From Terriglobia bacterium (GTDB lineage: Bacteria > Acidobacteriota > Terriglobia > Terriglobales > Acidobacteriaceae), in assembly GCA_020072815.1 (NCBI GenBank), contig JAIQGE010000009.1, positions 120,259-184,258 of the forward strand: a stretch of DNA of 64,000 nucleotides, read 5' to 3'. Made by a program: the position numbers and the translations under genes. Positions 1 to 8,379 of the stretch are shown in pieces. How positions within the stretch are numbered: position 1 is the first letter of the stretch; each line of letters begins with the position of its first letter. Under the pieces are notes generated by a model. The model was not told where the DNA came from, ran no database searches, and saw nothing but the letters and a program-made list of their open reading frames with translations.

Positions 1-236
1 GGCGTGAGATAAAAGCTGACGTAATTCTTTTTGGTTTTGGCGGCGGCAAACAGCAGGCGGCGGCCGTTCATGCTGGCTGAGCGCGTTTCCAAATAGCAGT
101 TGCCCGGTTTGTCGGTCTTGATGGCCAACTTGCCTTCATAGGTCTTCAGGATGCTGCGCAGCGCGGCGAAGATCGGCCCATAGTTGCCGGCGCCGTTGGA
201 GGACGCGGGCTTGTCGAGTTTATTGTCGGTTGCCAC
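1..236 (-). CDS. Partial hypothetical protein (DUF1801-like?), N-terminal part only
   Basis: An open frame begins at a GTG at 236 (MATDNKLDK...) and runs off the left edge, so only about 78 residues are visible. It has a soluble, lysine-rich character with a segment reading GPIFAALRSILKTYEGKL and then DKPGNCYLETR. This resembles small cytosolic DUF1801-type or related hypothetical proteins, but the match is from memory and the C-terminal half is missing. It is not on the supplied frame list because it lacks an ATG and is truncated. It lies tail-away from the cytochrome gene's 3' end. Function is unknown. Confidence 0.55.
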   Translation of the reverse strand, partial: MATDNKLDKPASSNGAGNYGPIFAALRSILKTYEGKLAIKTDKPGNCYLETRSASMNGRRLLFAAAKTKKNYVSFYLT

Positions 237-349
237 GCTGTTTTAAGTATAGTCCTTTTAACAGCACATTCCCGGGCAATCGTCTCGCTAAGGTTACCCA
301 CCCCTTCCGGGGTGGGCCAGGTTGTTACGCGCCTTGGGGCGCTTCGATC

Positions 350-1696
350 TCATTCATCTTCTCGAGCGTCGTTCGGCAGAGACATCATGTACTGGACAAG
401 ATCCGTCTTGTCCTGGCCGCTTAACCCCAAGTTGAAACAGCTGTCATAGTGGTTGACCACGTCCAGCAGCGTGGGAAAACGGCCGTCGTGGTAGAAGCCG
501 CCTTGAGTGTGTGTCCACAGACCGTTGAGCGGCGTTGTGCGATAGCGCCGGTCAGGGGCGCGATTGGCCTGGAAGTCGTCGGTGCAGACTTCGGCAGGCG
601 TGTGCATGTTCCATCCAGGCTCGGTCATGACGGGTTCCACGTGGCAGGTGCTGCACGTGGCCTTGCCGTCGAACAAAGCCTTGCCGCGCTGGGCCGCTGC
701 TGCGTCAAAGCTGCCGCGCGGAGGCGCCGGCGCCGGAATCGCCAACTGGTAGAAGTGCAAGGCCGGCAGCTTGGCGGTGATCAGATCAGTCGAGTTGCGG
801 ACGTTGTCAAATCCCGCCCTGGCCGCCACCGGAAACTGCGTAGCGTCTTTGAGGCGAGGATCATAGAACGTGCCTTTGCCGTGCATCTCCAAGTTGGCAA
901 CGAACGCGTTCCAGTGCGTGACCGATCCCCATCCGGTCGAGGTATGCAGGTTGACGCCGGCCAGACCAAACGCCGGCGGGATGAGCACCGAGCCGCTCTT
1001 GCCGTCGGGACGGAAGGCTTTGCCGTCCAGTGCGAGCGCGGCATCGAAGCGTCCTGGCCCCCAACTGTTGAGAACTTTGCGGACAGTGTCCTGATCGGTG
1101 CCTAGCAGGTCAGCGAACGGCTGCACGCTGGGAGAAAGCGCGACGATGGCGCCAACGTTCAAGTCGCGGTTGGCCCAGCCGTCCAAACGGTGGCCGATCC
1201 CCGGCGCGAACGCGTTGTCCACGGTGGAATGGCACAGCGCGCACTGGATTCCAACCGATTTGAGCGAACCATCGGGATTGAAGAAGCCGGTCACGCCCAG
1301 CACGGCGTTAAGCTTGAGCAAAGCCAGAGTGGTGGCGGGATCATTCAGGTCCACTTTGCCGGCTTTGATCAGAGCGACCAGCGCCGGAGGAAGCGCGTCC
1401 TGGTCCACTTTGAGTCCCACGGCCAGCGCGGTTGCCGGAGAAACGCCGGGGCCCACGCCGCCAAATTTGGCGCCTTCAATGGCTTTGTGCAGGCCCAGCG
1501 CGCCGCCCCAGAAATCCTGGTCACCGAACGTGTCATAGCGAAACACCTGGCGGCCTTGTTCCAGCAGCCGGTGGCTGTTCTGGCTGACGGTGGCATCAAA
1601 CGGAGCGGGAGAGGGTTTGGATTTTTGCTGCGCGTACAACGGGGCAGCTAAGAGAGCGCTGACAGCAAACGCAAGAAAGATTTTAAGTTTGATCAC
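350..1696 (-). CDS. Di-haem cytochrome c peroxidase-like protein, exported
   Basis: About 448 residues. A signal peptide follows the chosen GTG start (VIKLKIFLAFAVSALLAAPLYAQ), which has an AGGGG ribosome site about 8 bases upstream; a longer frame reaching 1798 would put about 34 residues before the signal peptide. Two c-type haem motifs are visible: CALCH at about residues 152-156 and CSTCH at about 348-352. The two-haem layout with a long N-terminal part fits the MauG/cytochrome c peroxidase superfamily, periplasmic enzymes that use two haems to reduce peroxide or oxidise a substrate. The C-terminal part (TTPLNGLWTHTQGGFYHDGRF, then a LSGQDKTDLVQYMMSLP tail) is typical of that group. It appears monocistronic. 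The exact substrate cannot be told from sequence. Confidence 0.8.
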   Translation of the reverse strand: MIKLKIFLAFAVSALLAAPLYAQQKSKPSPAPFDATVSQNSHRLLEQGRQVFRYDTFGDQDFWGGALGLHKAIEGAKFGGVGPGVSPATALAVGLKVDQDALPPALVALIKAGKVDLNDPATTLALLKLNAVLGVTGFFNPDGSLKSVGIQCALCHSTVDNAFAPGIGHRLDGWANRDLNVGAIVALSPSVQPFADLLGTDQDTVRKVLNSWGPGRFDAALALDGKAFRPDGKSGSVLIPPAFGLAGVNLHTSTGWGSVTHWNAFVANLEMHGKGTFYDPRLKDATQFPVAARAGFDNVRNSTDLITAKLPALHFYQLAIPAPAPPRGSFDAAAAQRGKALFDGKATCSTCHVEPVMTEPGWNMHTPAEVCTDDFQANRAPDRRYRTTPLNGLWTHTQGGFYHDGRFPTLLDVVNHYDSCFNLGLSGQDKTDLVQYMMSLPNDAREDE

Positions 1697-1987
1697 GGAC
1701 TGCACCCCTTGAGTGAATTGGTAGTGTGGGGGACTCCGGAAAGCTCCCTTGCTACATGGAGTGTCGAGATCAAGTTTGGTTTCACCGGTCGCAGGCAAAT
1801 ATTTCGTAATACGATATATATGGGCCGGAAAGGTCCCGTCTTCGGCATTGATGCTTTCCTAGCTTCAGGAAACTCGTAAATGAGCGCTTCAACGAATGGC
1901 CCTTGTCCGGAACCTCAGGAAGACGCAGAACATGCCTGTCTTTAAAACAAAAAAGCGCTGAGACAAGCGTAACCAGGCTCCGATCGA
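1697..1987. other. Intergenic, likely promoter region of the cytochrome gene
   Basis: No gene seen. At 1804-1814 there is a small near-perfect palindrome TCGTA-A-TACGA in an AT-rich patch, about 110 bp upstream of the cytochrome start, which could be an operator; this is inference from symmetry alone. Confidence 0.25.
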
Positions 1988-2236
1988 TTACGACGCTTGC
2001 CGTCTGGTTCGCAGCAATCTAGTCAATTCGCGCCTGGGGACGCATTCCAACCGCGCCAGCAAGGCTTCATCAATGCCGAGATTGGCTTCGCGCAGGGCGC
2101 TGGCCGGGTCGCTGACAAACCAGATCGCATTGACTCTGCAGCGGGTGACCCACTCGTGCACTGCGTACTCGTACTTGGCAAGGTCCTTGAGCACGGCATT
2201 CTCTCGCTTTGATCTTCGATCAGAGTTGTGGGGCAT
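1988..2236 (-). CDS. Small hypothetical protein (82 aa)
   Basis: The frame is open further upstream, but that extension crosses a strong terminator hairpin at 2436-2460, so the ATG at 2236 (MPHNSDRRSKRENAVLK) is preferred; it follows a GGGGGACC purine-rich stretch. The product is a charged soluble protein with the segment KYEYAVHEWVTRCRVNAIWF and a basic end (ELTRLLRTRRQAS). No signal peptide, membrane span or family was recognised. Standing alone on the minus strand downstream of a terminator, it probably has its own promoter. Whether it is expressed is uncertain; codon use looks like its neighbours. Confidence 0.45.
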   Translation of the reverse strand: MPHNSDRRSKRENAVLKDLAKYEYAVHEWVTRCRVNAIWFVSDPASALREANLGIDEALLARLECVPRRELTRLLRTRRQAS

Positions 2237-2435
2237 GGTCCCCCGCTCTTTCTTCCGTCTGTCAAAGATTAGGACACGCGCTCCGAGTCGCGCGGAACGA
2301 ATTTTTGTGCCGCTGCACGCGACACCGCCAAAGAGTCTTGGACGCGCCGAGCCCCGCCCGCTACAGAAGCGCGCAAATCGCGGAGCGAAGCAACAGCCGC
2401 CAGCGGTTTGTTGCGAAGCGACCAGAAAAACAAAA

Positions 2436-2465
2436 AGGCCGCCCGGCAACGGGACGGCCTTTTCT
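2436..2465 (-). terminator. Rho-independent terminator, minus strand
   Basis: AGGCCG (2436-2441) pairs with CGGCCT (2455-2460), with inner CCCG/CGGG pairing around a GCAA loop. Read on the minus strand the hairpin is followed by TTTTTGTTTTT. It lies 228 bp downstream of the DUF6599 gene stop, so it ends either that transcript or a short RNA started in between. Confidence 0.75.
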
Positions 2466-2601
2466 TTCAAGGGAGAATAGTTCAGACGGATCTTCAAAAA
2501 ACCATCAGAACTTTCTGGCAAAAATCTTATTGGCCCTTGAATGGCAGTGTCAAGGAATTTTTCGGGATTAAATGCCTTTGTTTTCAACATTTTATCTAAT
2601 T
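2436..2601 (-). ncRNA. Candidate small RNA between two promoter-like motifs and a terminator
   Basis: This AT-richer stretch has no convincing reading frame. On the minus strand it starts just after a sigma-54-like sequence at 2613-2628 (TTGGCACT, four bases, then TGCA, with the GG-to-GC distance of 11 expected for that class). Further inside, a TTGACA with an 18-bp spaced TAAGAT could be a housekeeping promoter. The unit ends at the strong terminator. The reading as an RNA gene is inference; it could equally be the 3' untranslated region of the DUF6599 gene. Confidence 0.25.
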
Positions 2602-2687
2602 CGTCAACAGGCTGCATCAAAGTGCCAAAAAATGTCATTTTGCGGTTACGCTAGCAGATATAGCAATTGTTTTCAGCGGCTTAGGGC

Positions 2688-3929
2688 TTACTTCAGATTC
2701 AGGCGGATGACCTCAACGTCTTCCGGACGGTCAAAAACCCTATCGGGAAAGAACTTCTTGGCCACGATGCGGACTCCGCCAAAAGCCAGCCCGAAAATCA
2801 CTGACACCAACAGAATGAACCCGATCAACACGAAGATGCCGATGATGAGATTGCCGATGTTGTCGCGCGCATCGCGCTTGGTGGGTTGGTTCCAGGTTAC
2901 GTCGGCGTCGTAGGCGACGCTCGCCATCAAGTCGCGCGCTTCGTTTTCGTCAACCCCGCCATTCACCGCGGCCAGCAGCGGACCTGAGCGCTTGAAGTAG
3001 AACGGTCCGCCGGGCAAGCCGGCCGTTTGCATGGCTTTCATGCGTTCGGCGGCAATCTGCGGCGTGGGATATTCAATCAGCGTGAAGTTGGCGACGCCGC
3101 CCAGGTGGTTCACATACTGCGCAAACTCCACCTCCGGGCCCATCTGGAAGTTCACCAGGCTCGCCGGCAGCGGAACGCCCAGGCGTTCCAGGGCGATGGG
3201 GCCGACAATGTAATGCTCAGAGTTGGCAATGCTGTTCTTGGGCAAATGCCCGGGCAGCGTGGGCAGCGCGGAAAGATTGCCGTGAGGCCGGGGCAGCGCG
3301 TCCGCCAGGGCCCGCAGGTCAGCGGCGGACATCGCCGACACGTGCTCCAGGCGAGCGTCCACCAGAATGTTGCCGCGGTAGAACAGTATGCGCGAGGTGT
3401 TGGAGCCCGCGCGGTCGCCAATGGTCTCCGGCAGCATCTGCGGCTGCAGGAAGTAAGTAAACGCGCCGTAAGCCCCGCTGGCGTCCGCGAAGCGTGCCGC
3501 TTTGATCTGCATGTTGCGGCCGTTGCGCGAGTACGTGGCCAGCGCATAGTCGGCAAATCCGTACTCTTTGAGCACGGCGTAGTCGGTGGGATCGGCGGCA
3601 GCAGGGTCCGAACCGGTCTTGAGCGTGGGTTTCTCCAGTTCCCAGCCATTGAACACCGGCGGCAACAGGCCCGCGCTCGCGCCGGATTTTGGGCTGGAGC
3701 TGGGCTTGGCGCTAGCGCTAGTTTCGGGGTTGGCCTTGGTTTTCGGACTGGTGCTGGACTTTGAGTTCGTGCTGGATTTTGGGTTAGCGCTGGAGTTTGG
3801 GTTGGCGCCGGACGTTGAACTGGCCCCGGACTTTGGGTTGGAGCTGGGTTGCGCAGCCTGGCCCTGGCCCGCGATGACGAACATCGCCGCCGAACCCGCC
3901 AGCAGCACCGTGATCAGACGCTTCATCAT
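2688..3929 (-). CDS. DUF6599 family protein, exported, with low-complexity linker
   Basis: About 413 residues from the ATG at 3929 (MMKRLITVLLAGSAAMFVIAGQGQA), chosen because it begins a clean signal peptide; the GTG at 3959 adds ten residues before it. Residues roughly 26-88 are a degenerate Ser/Asn/Pro/Lys repeat (NPKS, NSKS, SPKS units). The globular part (PVFNGWELEKPTLKTGSDPAAAD onward in sense) carries a CHU-like YALATYSRNGRNMQIKAARF segment seen in DUF6599 proteins of acidobacteria. A single C-terminal membrane span (about 370-393, IIGIFVLIGFILLVSVIFGL) precedes a short basic cytosolic tail. Function of the family is unknown. The low-complexity linker probably spans the envelope between signal region and domain. 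Confidence 0.7.
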   Translation of the reverse strand: MMKRLITVLLAGSAAMFVIAGQGQAAQPSSNPKSGASSTSGANPNSSANPKSSTNSKSSTSPKTKANPETSASAKPSSSPKSGASAGLLPPVFNGWELEKPTLKTGSDPAAADPTDYAVLKEYGFADYALATYSRNGRNMQIKAARFADASGAYGAFTYFLQPQMLPETIGDRAGSNTSRILFYRGNILVDARLEHVSAMSAADLRALADALPRPHGNLSALPTLPGHLPKNSIANSEHYIVGPIALERLGVPLPASLVNFQMGPEVEFAQYVNHLGGVANFTLIEYPTPQIAAERMKAMQTAGLPGGPFYFKRSGPLLAAVNGGVDENEARDLMASVAYDADVTWNQPTKRDARDNIGNLIIGIFVLIGFILLVSVIFGLAFGGVRIVAKKFFPDRVFDRPEDVEVIRLNLK

Positions 3930-4259
3930 AGTTACAGGATAACTCTCAATATTAGACACCGGCGGGCGGTGTAAGGATTCCTGGCAGCCTGGATGCTTTT
4001 AGGACCTGTTTTCGCGACGATTAGCGACACAGAAGCCGGCAGAAATCGCTACACCAGCCGCCAGCGGAGAGGTTTCGGCCTTCCCGATCACCGCATCATC
4101 CGATTTTCCGGTCACCCGATTCTTCGCATCAGTGTCATCAGCGAATAAGCGTTATGCCGGTTACCCGATTTCGGCGATGGCGGCGATCACGCGCGATCCC
4201 GGCGATTCTTCCCCCCTGCCCCTCCCTCTCCATCCCAAGGTCTAAAGCACTTACACGAC
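3930..4259. repeat. Intergenic region with degenerate CGAT-type periodic repeats
   Basis: From about 4080 to 4205 the sequence is built from CCGATCACC, CCGATTTTCC, GTCACCCGATTC and GGCGATCACGCGCGATCCCGGCGAT blocks at 8-9 bp steps. The same family appears at 11740-11790, 27060-27105, 27645-27689 and 32836-32862. No gene is visible. Confidence 0.6.
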
Positions 4260-5066
4260 TCATCCCAAGCGATGCTCGTGTGGCACAGCCGCCCTCGGCT
4301 GTGCTTCTTCTCCGTGCCTCCGTGTCTCCGTGGTGAGATTTGCTTCCTCTGCGCTCATCGGCGGCAATCTGCGGCCGGCCTCTTCTCCGTGCCTCCGTGT
4401 CTCCGTGGTGAGCTCTTCCTCTTCGACCTGATCTTCCTCGTACTTTGAACTCGCCACCAGTCGCCCCCGCACCGTCCGCGCCCCTATCTCCGACTCGCTC
4501 GGCATCTCTTCCGTCAGATACTCATCGTCTTCCTCGCCAAACGTGGTGTTCTTCACGTTGCTGGCTGCAATCTGCAGCGAATACAGCAGCAACCCGGCTT
4601 TCTTCTCGCTGATCTCTTCGTCAATCAGCGCCCGCTGCACCAGCATCACTGCCATTTGTATGCTGTTCGCGTCCTCCAAAGCCGGCAACTCCAGCTTCCG
4701 CGCCCGCGCTTGCAGCATACGCTCGTGCGCGTAGCAGTAGTTGTGCCCCTTCACCCGCGGTGACCCGCACAACGTCCCGTCTTCCCGGATCTTCCCGCAG
4801 CGCGGCGCCTCGTCCGCCTTCCGCAGGTTCTGCTTCAGTTTTTCGTAGAGCTCGTGTTCCCTGGCTTCGGCGTCGCCCACCCGCTGGCACAGCTCCGGAT
4901 TCTGTTCCATGAACCTGGAGCAGGCGCTGTACGCCTCTCCCAACTCGCGTACCAGCCGGGCCGCTTCATTCCGGGTTTTCTCTTTGGCTGCTTGTTGTTG
5001 CCGTTGATATTCCTTGTATTCCTCTTCCGTCAGCTTCTTTCCGTCTACCATCCAGTAAAAACTCAC
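4260..5066 (-). CDS. Hypothetical protein with C-x9-C-x10-C-x2-H zinc-knuckle-like motif; tail made of dispersed repeats
   Basis: About 268 residues from a GTG at 5066; an internal ATG at 5051 (MVDGKK) is an alternative. Residues 11-85 are strongly charged and probably helical/coiled coil. A metal-binding-like motif C90, C100, C111, H114 (DGTLCGSPRVKGHNYCYAH) resembles small zinc knuckles found in many uncharacterised acidobacterial proteins. The last third is acidic and then holds two copies of LTTETRRHGEEA, which is the translation of the widespread 'CCACGGAGACACGGAGGCACGG' intergenic repeat, followed by the translation of the GTGTGGCACAGCC palindrome (AQPRAAVPHEH). So the original C-terminus was probably near residue 215-220 and the gene now reads through three inserted repeats. 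Function unknown. Confidence 0.6.
   Translation of the reverse strand: MSFYWMVDGKKLTEEEYKEYQRQQQAAKEKTRNEAARLVRELGEAYSACSRFMEQNPELCQRVGDAEAREHELYEKLKQNLRKADEAPRCGKIREDGTLCGSPRVKGHNYCYAHERMLQARARKLELPALEDANSIQMAVMLVQRALIDEEISEKKAGLLLYSLQIAASNVKNTTFGEEDDEYLTEEMPSESEIGARTVRGRLVASSKYEEDQVEEEELTTETRRHGEEAGRRLPPMSAEEANLTTETRRHGEEAQPRAAVPHEHRLG
4277..4304. repeat. GTGTGGCACA palindromic repeat
   Basis: Hairpin-forming unit GGCACAGCC - GCCCTC - GGCTGTGC. It sits inside the 3' end of the gene at 4260-5066. Other copies or variants: 5464, 14730, 26979, 36721, 43865 and 61779. Confidence 0.8.
4310..4411. repeat. Two copies of the CTCCGTGTCTCCGTGGTGAG dispersed repeat
   Basis: Copies at about 4310-4337 and 4384-4411, each reading TCTCCGTGCCTCCGTG then TCTCCGTGGTGAG. 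Both lie in frame in the gene above and encode the repeated TTETRRHGE peptide. Confidence 0.75.
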
Positions 5067-5536
5067 GTGTCACATTTCTCTTTCCCTCGCCCGGATAGAT
5101 GAATTGTCATGCAGCGGCCAAACTTCGCCGCCGCCCGGGGTGCCTATTGAAGACTGCCGTATTGAAGACTGCCATCGAAGACTGTCATTCTTGACGACTG
5201 TCCCCTCCGGTTCCTGCGCCTGACCGGACGCGGGAATCCACCCCTGCTTCTGCTTGCTGTTTCTGGTTTGGTTTGCTTGGGTTGTGCCCTTTAGCGCAAT
5301 TATTATAGCGAACATTAAGCGAATTGTCAAGCAAAATCGCACGTCAGGGCTTCGAAATTTCCCCGGCTGCTTCAATAATCCCTAAGTAGAGACGTAGCAC
5401 TGCTACGTCTCCCACCCTCAGGCTAAGCGCCAATCCAAACTGCATCGTGGACCTCAGAATCTGACGTGTGGCACAGCCGCCCCCGGCTGTGCGGATCTTC
5501 ACCAGACGGCGGCTGGTATCCTGAGACCACAGCAAC
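5067..5536. other. Intergenic region with direct repeats and two palindromic elements
   Basis: Upstream of the minus-strand gene at 5066 lie about three and a half copies of TTGAAGACTGCC at 13-15 bp steps (5147-5200). At 5389-5411 there is a perfect hairpin GAGACGTAGC-act-GCTACGTCTC, a dispersed-repeat type. At 5464-5492 lies a GTGTGGCACA palindrome. A 101-residue frame here (5070-5375) does not look like protein and was not called. Confidence 0.5.
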
Positions 5537-6094
5537 ATGGCCACCCTCTTTACACACGCGCTGGTGGGCGCGGCCCTGGGACAGGCCGCCAGCCCCGGCT
5601 TGCAGAAGCAACCCAGCTTCTGGGCTACTACCATCGTTTGCTCCATGCTGCCGGACGTGGACGTCATCGGCTTCTCTTTCGGCATCCATTACGGCGACCT
5701 CTGGGGCCACCGCGGCATGACCCACTCGCTGCTGTTCGCCGCGGTAGTGGGTGGATTGCTGGCCTGGGTCTTGGGGAAAACCGCGCGGGAGCGCTGGTGG
5801 CTGGCGGTCTTCCTGTTTCTGGTTACAGCTTCCCACGGCGCGCTGGACGCCATGACCAACGGAGGCCTGGGCATCGCTTTCTTCTCTCCGTTTGATACCA
5901 CACGCTATTTCTTTCCCTGGCGTCCGATTGCCGTATCGCCGATTGGCGCCGACGCGTTCTTCTCCGTTCGCGGCCTCCACGTGCTCTGGACCGAGATCTG
6001 CTGGCTGTGGGGACCGACACTACTGATAGGCGTTGGGCTGAGAGGGTTCGGCAGATTGATGAATGCTGAGCCCGCTCAGGAAACGGAAATTTAA
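5537..6094 (+). CDS. DUF457/YdjM family inner-membrane metal-dependent hydrolase-like protein
   Basis: About 185 residues. The start MATLFTHALVGAALG, the SMLPDVDVIGF segment and the GHRGMTHSLLFA motif are the signature of the YdjM/DUF457 family: multi-pass membrane proteins with conserved His and Asp residues thought to bind metal. A later HGALDAMTNGG motif adds further conserved residues. Four or five hydrophobic segments are visible. The biochemical reaction has not been established for most of the family. The gene is alone on the plus strand and converges with the gene ending at 6200, with a strong GC hairpin between them. Confidence 0.85.
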   Translation: MATLFTHALVGAALGQAASPGLQKQPSFWATTIVCSMLPDVDVIGFSFGIHYGDLWGHRGMTHSLLFAAVVGGLLAWVLGKTARERWWLAVFLFLVTASHGALDAMTNGGLGIAFFSPFDTTRYFFPWRPIAVSPIGADAFFSVRGLHVLWTEICWLWGPTLLIGVGLRGFGRLMNAEPAQETEI

Positions 6095-6119
6095 GAAAGT
6101 ACCAGCTGCCGTTCCCCTC

Positions 6120-6144
6120 ACGGACCGCCTGGCCGGCGGTCCGT
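6120..6144. terminator. GC-rich hairpin between convergent genes
   Basis: Perfect 10-bp stem ACGGACCGCC / GGCGGTCCGT with a 5-nt loop. No T tract follows on either strand, so it is only a possible terminator or transcript-end stabiliser. A second small hairpin CAGAGATT-c-AATCTCTG (6193-6209) contains the stop codon of the next gene. Confidence 0.4.
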
Positions 6145-6199
6145 AAGAGTGGTCTGTCAGTGCGTTAGCCCCGGCCCTGCGCGTCACACCATCAGAGAT

Positions 6200-6826
6200 T
6201 CAATCTCTGGCGGGCGATGCCGGAGTCAGCGATGGCTCCGGCTGCACCGCTGGCTCTTCCCCCAGAATCTCCAGGACCGGCCCGTATTCCTTGACGCGGA
6301 GCTGGGCAAGGCGGGCGTGCGTCGTCTGCGTGTCAAACACCAGCTTGGACGCCGGCAAAGGCCCGGCGAGTCCCTTGGAGCGGGTCACCAGCGATGCCAC
6401 CACCTGGCCATGCGAATCGCGCACTTTCAGCAAACCGGGGCGGGCGATGCTGAATTGGTAATGGCCGGCAGGGAAGCTCTGGTTGCCTGCCTCAAACTTG
6501 AACGGCACTTCGGCATCGAAAGTGTCTTGGGTTGCCGCGCGCGCCGCCGTCGCCAGCAAAACCGTCATGGCCGCGGCAAACAGGGTGTACAAGAAGAAGC
6601 GGCTCAGGGTTCCCCCTGTTCCGGTAGTCCATGTTTTCCAGGGTCGCCGCCGCAGAATGCGGTAAACAGCCGCCTGCACGGAGTAGTTAAGGTCTAGTTC
6701 CCGGTTCGGATATGAATTTGCCACTGCTGATTTCTCCTGATTTGATTTCTCTGCGGACGGCCGGGGATCGCGACTACTTACCTGACTAACAATGACGACT
6801 CCGGCCGCCACTGTTCCATTAGGCAT
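6200..6826 (-). CDS. Hypothetical exported protein of acidobacterial type
   Basis: Up to 208 residues. A hydrophobic segment, FFLYTLFAAAMTVLLATAARAA (about residues 77-98, longer than quoted elsewhere), looks like a signal peptide or anchor preceded by a long cytosolic stretch, so the true start may be downstream of 6826 (for example the GTG encoding VANSYPNREL). The mature part begins FDAEVPFKFEAGNQSFPAGHY, a pattern I associate with small secreted acidobacterial proteins of unknown function, and ends in a Pro-rich tail. No catalytic motif is visible. It stands alone, divergent from ispG. Confidence 0.6.
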   Translation of the reverse strand: MPNGTVAAGVVIVSQVSSRDPRPSAEKSNQEKSAVANSYPNRELDLNYSVQAAVYRILRRRPWKTWTTGTGGTLSRFFLYTLFAAAMTVLLATAARAATQDTFDAEVPFKFEAGNQSFPAGHYQFSIARPGLLKVRDSHGQVVASLVTRSKGLAGPLPASKLVFDTQTTHARLAQLRVKEYGPVLEILGEEPAVQPEPSLTPASPARD

Positions 6827-6930
6827 CGTGGCCGCTTCGGGAGTCCTTTCACCGCGATGGGTTTTTTCTGACTTTTTTCTGAAGCGGTTGTGGCGGAGCT
6901 TGAACCTGAAAATCGGTTAAACTATTCATA

Positions 6931-8181
6931 ATGGCTTTCATCCAACGCAGAAAAAGCATTGTTGCCACCATCGGCAACGTCCGCGTGGGCGGCGACGCCC
7001 CGGTGGTCGTCCAGTCCATGACCAACACGGACACCGCCGACGTCCCCGGCACCATCCAGCAGGTGGCGCAGTTGGCGCGCGCCGGATCTGAGCTGGTCCG
7101 CGTCACGGTGAACAATGACGCCGCGGCCAAGGCCCTGCCGGCCATTGTGGAAGGCCTCGCCAAACAAAATATCCACGTGCCCATCATCGGCGACTTCCAT
7201 TACAACGGCCACCTGTTGCTGACCAAGTATCCTGACTGCGCGCAGGCGCTGGCCAAGTACCGCATCAATCCCGGCAACGTGAGCGTGGGCCGCAAAGACG
7301 ACAACAATTTTCGCGCCATGGTGGAAGTGGCCATCAAGAACAAGAAGCCGGTGCGCATCGGCGTGAACTGGGGATCGCTGGACCAACAGCTGCTCACCCG
7401 CATGATGGACGAAAACTCGCGCCTGGCCGAGCCCAAAGACGCCCGCGAAGTCACCATGGAAGCCATGGTTGTCAGCGCGCTGCGCTCGGCGGAAATCGCC
7501 GAAGAGACCGGCCTGCCGCATGACCACATTTTGCTCAGCGCCAAAGTGAGCGGCGTGCAGGACCTGATTGACGTCTACCGCAACCTCGCCCGCCGTTGCG
7601 ACTATCCTCTGCATCTTGGCCTCACCGAAGCCGGCATGGGCGCGCGCGGCATCGTCGGCAGCACCGCCGGACTGGCAGTGCTTCTTCAGGAAGGTATTGG
7701 CGACACCATCCGTGTTTCGCTCACCCCGGCGCCGGGCGGCAATCGCGCCGAAGAAGTCATGGTCGCGCAGCAGATTCTGCAATCGCTGGGCATGCGCAGC
7801 TTCACGCCGCAAGTCACCGCCTGTCCGGGCTGCGGACGCACCACCAGCACCTTCTTCCAGGAGATGGCCGAACAGATCCAGACTTACTTGCGCGACAACA
7901 TGCCGCTGTGGAAAGAGAAATATCCCGGCGTGGAAGAGCTCAAGCTGGCGGTGATGGGTTGCGTGGTCAACGGGCCCGGTGAATCCAAACACGCCAACAT
8001 CGGGATTTCCCTCCCCGGCACTTTTGAAGAACCCAAGGCACCGGTGTTTGTTGACGGAAGGCTGATGACCACGCTGAAGGGCGACCGGATTGTCGCCGAG
8101 TTTATTGAAATCCTGAACGAATACGTGGACGCGCGCTACGGTTCAGGAAAAGCGGTGGAAGGGGTTGCGGTCCGCGCTTGA
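6931..8181 (+). CDS. ispG: 4-hydroxy-3-methylbut-2-enyl diphosphate synthase (GcpE/IspG)
   Basis: About 416 residues, the length of the bacterial single-domain-pair form. IspG is a cytosolic [4Fe-4S] enzyme of the methylerythritol phosphate pathway that reductively opens the cyclic diphosphate MEcPP to HMBPP for isoprenoid synthesis. The N-terminal TIM-barrel part carries [17 protein letters not shown]. The cluster ligands are visible as C298 and C301 (ACPGCGRT) and C344 (GCVVNGPGE), with the adjoining Glu that completes the coordination. The start [11 protein letters not shown] is supported by family alignment memory. It is monocistronic in this window. Confidence 0.97.
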   Translation: MAFIQRRKSIVATIGNVRVGGDAPVVVQSMTNTDTADVPGTIQQVAQLARAGSELVRVTVNNDAAAKALPAIVEGLAKQNIHVPIIGDFHYNGHLLLTKYPDCAQALAKYRINPGNVSVGRKDDNNFRAMVEVAIKNKKPVRIGVNWGSLDQQLLTRMMDENSRLAEPKDAREVTMEAMVVSALRSAEIAEETGLPHDHILLSAKVSGVQDLIDVYRNLARRCDYPLHLGLTEAGMGARGIVGSTAGLAVLLQEGIGDTIRVSLTPAPGGNRAEEVMVAQQILQSLGMRSFTPQVTACPGCGRTTSTFFQEMAEQIQTYLRDNMPLWKEKYPGVEELKLAVMGCVVNGPGESKHANIGISLPGTFEEPKAPVFVDGRLMTTLKGDRIVAEFIEILNEYVDARYGSGKAVEGVAVRA

Positions 8182-8268
8182 AACTTCACACGCAAGAACG
8201 TCTGGCGGGAAGCTTCTCGTAACACCAGGTTAAACAAAAAAACCAAGCCAAGGCGGCGTCAAGCCAGC

Positions 8269-8379
8269 CTAAGCTGACAATAAGCCATAGCTCACGGCCA
8301 GCCACACACCGAAACCAACCACCAGCATTCCGATTCGTACTGCGATATGGTCAACAATCGAGTTCCACTTGGGGTCCAT
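8269..8379 (-). CDS. Small single-span membrane protein (36 aa)
   Basis: The frame is open upstream, but the ATG at 8379 has an ideal CTGGAGAACTAAT leader, giving MDPKWNSIVDHIAVRIGML and then one hydrophobic segment ending in GLLSA. This is a typical tiny bacterial membrane protein with a short amphipathic N-terminus and one transmembrane helix. No family was recognised. Upstream (8485-8515) is AT-rich with TTATTAAC repeats, plausibly its promoter. Expression is supported only by the ribosome site and composition. Confidence 0.55.
   Translation of the reverse strand: MDPKWNSIVDHIAVRIGMLVVGFGVWLAVSYGLLSA

Noticed and set aside
5070..5375. 101-residue minus-strand ORF before gene 5066
   Set aside because: Overlaps direct repeats and AT-rich promoter sequence; composition is not protein-like.
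6922..7992. Long minus-strand frame (356 residues) over ispG
   Set aside because: It lies antisense to ispG, shows His/Gly-rich shadow composition and no recognisable domain.
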